The notes under the pieces are model-generated. The model was not told where the DNA came from and did no database searches. It saw only the letters and a program-made list of their open reading frames with translations. A stretch of 64,000 bases of DNA from Cytophagales bacterium (GTDB lineage Bacteria > Bacteroidota > Bacteroidia > Cytophagales > Cyclobacteriaceae). Positions 60,767 through 64,000 of the stretch are shown here, piece after piece. Made by a program: the position numbers and the translations under genes. Position 1 is the stretch's first letter. Each line of letters starts with the position of its first letter. The stretch lies in contig JAFLBQ010000011.1 of the NCBI GenBank assembly GCA_017303805.1, forward strand, positions 1 to 64,000. The letters are read 5' to 3'.

Positions 60767-62842
60767 TTACTTCTTCACAATTTTAAATTCTACCCTGCGG
60801 TTGCGTTGGCGGTTGGCATCGGTTGTGTTGGGTACCACAGGCATGGCCCCGCCATATCCCTTACCGGTTACGCGTTCTTTCGTTATCCCTTTCGCAATCA
60901 AATAATCTTTTACCGCCTTTACTCTGTTTTCAGAAAGTGTGAGCAGTGCCTCTTTGTTGCCCACATTATCGGTATGGCCACTTAGTTCAATCTTAATGGT
61001 GGGGTTGTCTTTCATTATACTTACCAGCCTGTCCAGTTCGGGGTACGATTGCGACTTTAACACCGGCCGGCCTTGTTCAAAAAATATATTGTTCAGCATG
61101 ATGCTTTCGCCCACTTCGATAGGCACCAGCAACAAGTTTTTAGTTACTTCCTGGTATTCGATTACCGAGGCCAGCTCAAAGTTTTCGTTCACCGAAAGAA
61201 ACCCCTTTGCCTCTGCCCGAATTCCATAGTTCTTTCCTTTCGAAAGTGTTACCCGGTAGGTACCCGTGCTGGGATCGGAGCGGGCCTCGCCCACTTCTTT
61301 GCGCTGTGCAAGATCTTCGAAATAAATATTGGCGCTAACCGGCTGCTGGGTTTTGGCATTGAGTGTGCGCCCTAACACCAATACCACCGGATCGGGTTTT
61401 ACGGCCTGCGGTAGTTTTATACGCACCAGGTCTGAGGCTCCTATCGAATTACGGTCGCTTACCATAATGGCATAATCGGCTGCAGCCGAAAGCGTATAGT
61501 ATGCATCAAAACTATTGGTATTTATTTCAGGACCCAGGTTTACGGGCTCGGTCCACTCGGTCCACGATTCGCCCGTGCGCTTGCTCATAAAAATGTCGTA
61601 GCTGCCATAGCCTGGCCTGCCATTGGTTGCAAAATAGAGTGTGCGCCCATCGGCTGCCAGAAAAGGCGAGAGCTCATCGCCTGCTGTGTTGATTTGTTTA
61701 CCCAAGTTGGTGGGGGCACTCCACTTGCCGGCTCCATCCAGCACCGTTATGTAAATATCCTTCTCCAGATTCTCGTCCGATTTTTTGTAAAATAAATTCT
61801 GCGGAAGTTTTGCTGTAAATAAGATTGCCTTTCCATCGGCAGCAAGGTTTGCTTCCATCGTTTTGGCCTCGTTGGCAAAACGTACGTTTAAATATTCGGG
61901 CTCGCTCCAGCCGCCCTTTGTTCTTTTGCGCACCTGAAAACCATCGTTTCTGCAAAACATTAACAAGTTGTTATCGGCACTTACTGCCGCCAGGTTGTTG
62001 GTTTCTGTGGTGTTGATGAGCGCACCCATATTTTTTGCTTTGCTCCACGTTAGGCCATCGGTGCTGGTGGTCATATAAATATCCTCGCCATCGGCTTTAC
62101 CACCCAAATTTTCCGGGGCATTCTCGCGACCAAAGTAAATGGTGCGGCCATCGGCAGTAATAATAGGACCCAGGTCGTCATAGATTGAGTTTACCATCGG
62201 GCCCAGGTTTTCTTTTACCAGGCCCTTCTCTAAGTTTATGGGTAAATTTATTTTCACCTCGTGCCGGATTATAAAGTTGTCTATTTCCAAAACCATATCG
62301 GTATGGGTAATAAACCCGGTGCGCATACCGTAGAATGGTAAGGCATCTATATCGGTTACCAAATGTGTATTGATGTAGAAATACAAACGCCCCTTGCGTT
62401 GTTCTATCTTCAATTTGTTTTCTTCACCTAAGGCGGCCACCTTCTCGCTGGCAATCCATTGGTTCAGTTTCTCGCCTTTCTCTGGTGTAAGAATGCGGAA
62501 GTAACCCGTTGAGGCAATTGTAAAATCGTGGTACTTCCCATTGGCATTATCGCCCCACATTAATCCATAGCCGTTGTTATCCGAACCGGATTTTTGTACA
62601 AAGCTTGCTTCGATGGTAAAATCCTTATTAGAGTCTATGTAAGGGCTAATCGCCACATACCGGCCTTTGTCTTTTTGCGTGGTGGTAATAAAGTATTTGC
62701 CCCGCTCAATGCGCATGGTATAGTTTTCTCCGGTGCCCGTCCACCAGCCATAGGTGTTGGTGCTAAAATCTTCGCGCACCAGCACCGGTGGTTGTGCCTG
62801 CACGGCTACAGAAACCACTAAAAGCAAAGCCAACAATTTCAT
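60767..62842 (-). CDS. OmpA-family outer-membrane protein with PD40 repeats
   Basis: The 691-residue product has a signal peptide (cleavage near VQA-QP), an N-terminal jelly-roll-like domain (about 25-190), and PD40/WD40-like beta-propeller repeats (about 215-475) such as SPFLAADGRTLYFATNGRPG. A carboxypeptidase-regulatory-like segment (about 495-575) and a C-terminal OmpA domain follow, with LSGHTDNVGN and NRQRNRRVEF, which binds peptidoglycan. Such proteins tether the outer membrane to the wall and are frequent in Bacteroidota. It sits between ALDH and SDR genes on one strand without an obvious functional tie. Confidence 0.92.
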   Translation of the reverse strand: MKLLALLLVVSVAVQAQPPVLVREDFSTNTYGWWTGTGENYTMRIERGKYFITTTQKDKGRYVAISPYIDSNKDFTIEASFVQKSGSDNNGYGLMWGDNANGKYHDFTIASTGYFRILTPEKGEKLNQWIASEKVAALGEENKLKIEQRKGRLYFYINTHLVTDIDALPFYGMRTGFITHTDMVLEIDNFIIRHEVKINLPINLEKGLVKENLGPMVNSIYDDLGPIITADGRTIYFGRENAPENLGGKADGEDIYMTTSTDGLTWSKAKNMGALINTTETNNLAAVSADNNLLMFCRNDGFQVRKRTKGGWSEPEYLNVRFANEAKTMEANLAADGKAILFTAKLPQNLFYKKSDENLEKDIYITVLDGAGKWSAPTNLGKQINTAGDELSPFLAADGRTLYFATNGRPGYGSYDIFMSKRTGESWTEWTEPVNLGPEINTNSFDAYYTLSAAADYAIMVSDRNSIGASDLVRIKLPQAVKPDPVVLVLGRTLNAKTQQPVSANIYFEDLAQRKEVGEARSDPSTGTYRVTLSKGKNYGIRAEAKGFLSVNENFELASVIEYQEVTKNLLLVPIEVGESIMLNNIFFEQGRPVLKSQSYPELDRLVSIMKDNPTIKIELSGHTDNVGNKEALLTLSENRVKAVKDYLIAKGITKERVTGKGYGGAMPVVPNTTDANRQRNRRVEFKIVKK

Positions 62843-62853
62843 GCAAAGGCAAA

Positions 62854-63630
62854 TTACAAACTTCCGGTACGACCACCATCTACCGGCAGGTTGATTCCGT
62901 TAATGTAGCCCGCTGCCGGGCTTGCCAGAAAAGCGATGGCTGCCGCTACTTCGTGGGCATCGGCAATACGGCCTGCGGGTATTTCCTCAATCATGTCCGC
63001 AAGGGCTTCTTCATAGGATTTACCTGCTCGGGTTGCATTTGCTTTCAGGATTGCATCGAGCCTGCCCGTCATCGTGGAACCAGGCAGCACATTGTTAACG
63101 GTTATCCCGAAAGGAGCCAACTCCACCGATAACGTTTTGGCCCAGTTGGCAACAGCACCCCGGATGGTGTTGGATACACCTAACCCTTTGATCGGAATTT
63201 TTACGGAGGTAGAAATAACATTTACAATCCGGCCATAGCCGGCATCCTTCATGCCCGGCACTACTGCCTGCGTTAAAATCTGGTTACAGATCAGGTGATT
63301 GGTAAATGCTTTTAAAAAATCGGCAGCAGAAGCATCGATTGCCAAGCCAGCCGGAGGGCCGCCCGTATTATTAACTAAAATATGAACCGGGTTTTCGGCA
63401 ACATACCCGGTAATAACCTGTTGCAGGTTATCTGCATCCGAAAAATCGGCTACCAGATATTGGTGTGATTTTTCTGCAAGCTCATTCACTGTGGCAATTA
63501 ATTTCTCTTCGTTGCGGGCGAGCAAGGTAACGCGCGTGCCCAGCAATGCCAGCTCGATGGCGGCCGCTTTACCAATGCCTTGTGTGCTGCCACAAACCAG
63601 CGCATGTTTTCCGGTAAGGTTCAGATTCAT
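62854..63630 (-). CDS. SDR-family oxidoreductase lacking the catalytic Tyr-Lys pair
   Basis: The 258-residue product has a normal SDR cofactor motif (GSTQGIG, 14-20), NNTGGPP at 87-93, the serine region VISTS near 138-142, and a C-terminal LASPAAGYINGINLPVDGG. The YxxxK site reads Ser153 and Arg157 (in GVSNTIRGAV) instead of Tyr and Lys. A group of SDR proteins with SNTIR at this place exists, so the change is probably inherited. It may participate in the aromatic pathway encoded around it, which is uncertain. It starts 86 bp from haaO, divergently. Confidence 0.88.
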   Translation of the reverse strand: MNLNLTGKHALVCGSTQGIGKAAAIELALLGTRVTLLARNEEKLIATVNELAEKSHQYLVADFSDADNLQQVITGYVAENPVHILVNNTGGPPAGLAIDASAADFLKAFTNHLICNQILTQAVVPGMKDAGYGRIVNVISTSVKIPIKGLGVSNTIRGAVANWAKTLSVELAPFGITVNNVLPGSTMTGRLDAILKANATRAGKSYEEALADMIEEIPAGRIADAHEVAAAIAFLASPAAGYINGINLPVDGGRTGSL

Positions 63631-63681
63631 TTAAAATATTTTCTGTAAAGATAAAAGAACACTACCTTCCGGATGCATTTC

Positions 63682-63693
63682 ATGCAATTGCAT
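63682..63693. promoter_or_regulatory. Palindrome ATGCAATTGCAT in the SDR-haaO divergent gap
   Basis: A perfect 12-bp palindrome lies between the divergent SDR and haaO starts, with a further ATGCAT at 63673-63678. The position suits a shared operator, but no regulator gene is seen in the window. Confidence 0.35.
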
Positions 63694-63716
63694 TTTGTAC
63701 TAAAACTGATCTTTTT

Positions 63717-64000
63717 ATGCCGGTACGTAAACCCTTTAACCTGAAACAGTGGATTGCAGACAATCGCGATTTACTAAAACCGCCCGTAGGCAATAAAAAT
63801 TTATATGCCGATGCAGGCGATTATATTGTGATGATAGTAGGTGGCCCCAATGCCCGCAAAGATTATCACTTTAATCAAACCGAGGAGTTGTTCTACCAGC
63901 TCGAAGGCAGTATTAATGTGCGCATTCAGGAAGAAGGCAAAGCGGTGGACATTCCCATCCAGGAAGGTGAAATGTTTTTATTACCGGCCAACACTCCGCA
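63717..64000 (+). CDS. haaO: 3-hydroxyanthranilate 3,4-dioxygenase (partial, runs off the right edge)
   Basis: The first 94 codons are present. The cupin enzyme opens the ring of 3-hydroxyanthranilate to 2-amino-3-carboxymuconate semialdehyde, which either closes to quinolinate for NAD synthesis or goes on to aminomuconate. Metal ligands His51 and Glu57 are visible in DYHFNQTEELFYQLEG, and the window ends in the codon where His95 is expected (LLPANTP). The numbering equals that of the Cupriavidus enzyme. The C-terminal rubredoxin-like iron site of bacterial forms lies beyond the window. Confidence 0.93.
   Translation, partial: MPVRKPFNLKQWIADNRDLLKPPVGNKNLYADAGDYIVMIVGGPNARKDYHFNQTEELFYQLEGSINVRIQEEGKAVDIPIQEGEMFLLPANTP

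Noticed and set aside
1-64000. tRNA, rRNA and CRISPR arrays
   Set aside because: No cloverleaf, rRNA-like stretch or regularly spaced direct repeat was noticed in the intergenic regions on reading; a covariance-model scan was not possible.

Overview
The window looks like a chromosomal segment of a Bacteroidota bacterium, most likely Cytophagales-like. Supporting signs are a full-length SprA (type IX secretion and gliding translocon) in the conserved ruvA-sprA-gcvH order, FloA/NfeD, an SDR-type threonine dehydrogenase, several Bacteroidota-restricted families (DUF4292, DUF4837, BT_3928-like, DUF1599), scarcity of strong Shine-Dalgarno sites, and TAnnTTTG-type promoter elements. No rRNA, tRNA, CRISPR array or complete insertion sequence was seen.

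Left edge (1-3400) is accessory DNA, visibly more A/T-rich than the rest. It holds two cassette-like units: an alpha/beta-hydrolase lipoprotein plus a DHFR/RibD-like reductase, then two small membrane proteins. Large imperfect palindromes separate the units, and their outer core motifs pair start-to-end across each unit, as in integron gene cassettes. It ends in a third half-site and the 5' stub of an IS110-family element, including the leader where such elements encode their bridge RNA. This is the most unusual part of the window.

3408-16600 is core: floA-nfeD-proS, an aromatic- and glycine-rich secreted protein with a FadL-like porin, aroK with a DoxX-like membrane protein, DUF1599 divergent from folP-cdaA (start codons overlap), and a 1082-residue secreted WD40-caspase protein. 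16700-20000 is a patchy zone with a gene that lost its middle, a RelE/ParE-like toxin-antitoxin pair, kbl and intergenic hairpins. Threonine breakdown is completed by tdh at 22 kb. 22977-33519 is an envelope block: flippase, nucleotidyltransferase, TPR protein, DUF4292, EnvC-like factor, TatA, GatA, LysM transglycosylase, DUF4837.

33593-46683 runs maeB, a divergent mreB paralogue, a VOC protein, ruvA, sprA, gcvH and lipA; gcvH and lipA are functionally linked by lipoylation. 46751-49300 has two secreted M28 peptidases. 49474-53641 is a divergent sugar locus (kinase and nucleotidyltransferase against MFS permease and SMP-30 protein). 53738-56352 has a DGPF/YCII protein with an ECF42-like sigma factor and a class II cyclic-nucleotide phosphodiesterase. 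56355-64000 joins NAD salvage (nadR-pnuC) to kynurenine-pathway genes (aminomuconate-semialdehyde-type ALDH, SDR, and haaO running off the right edge), with a COG1373 ATPase and an OmpA/PD40 protein between them.
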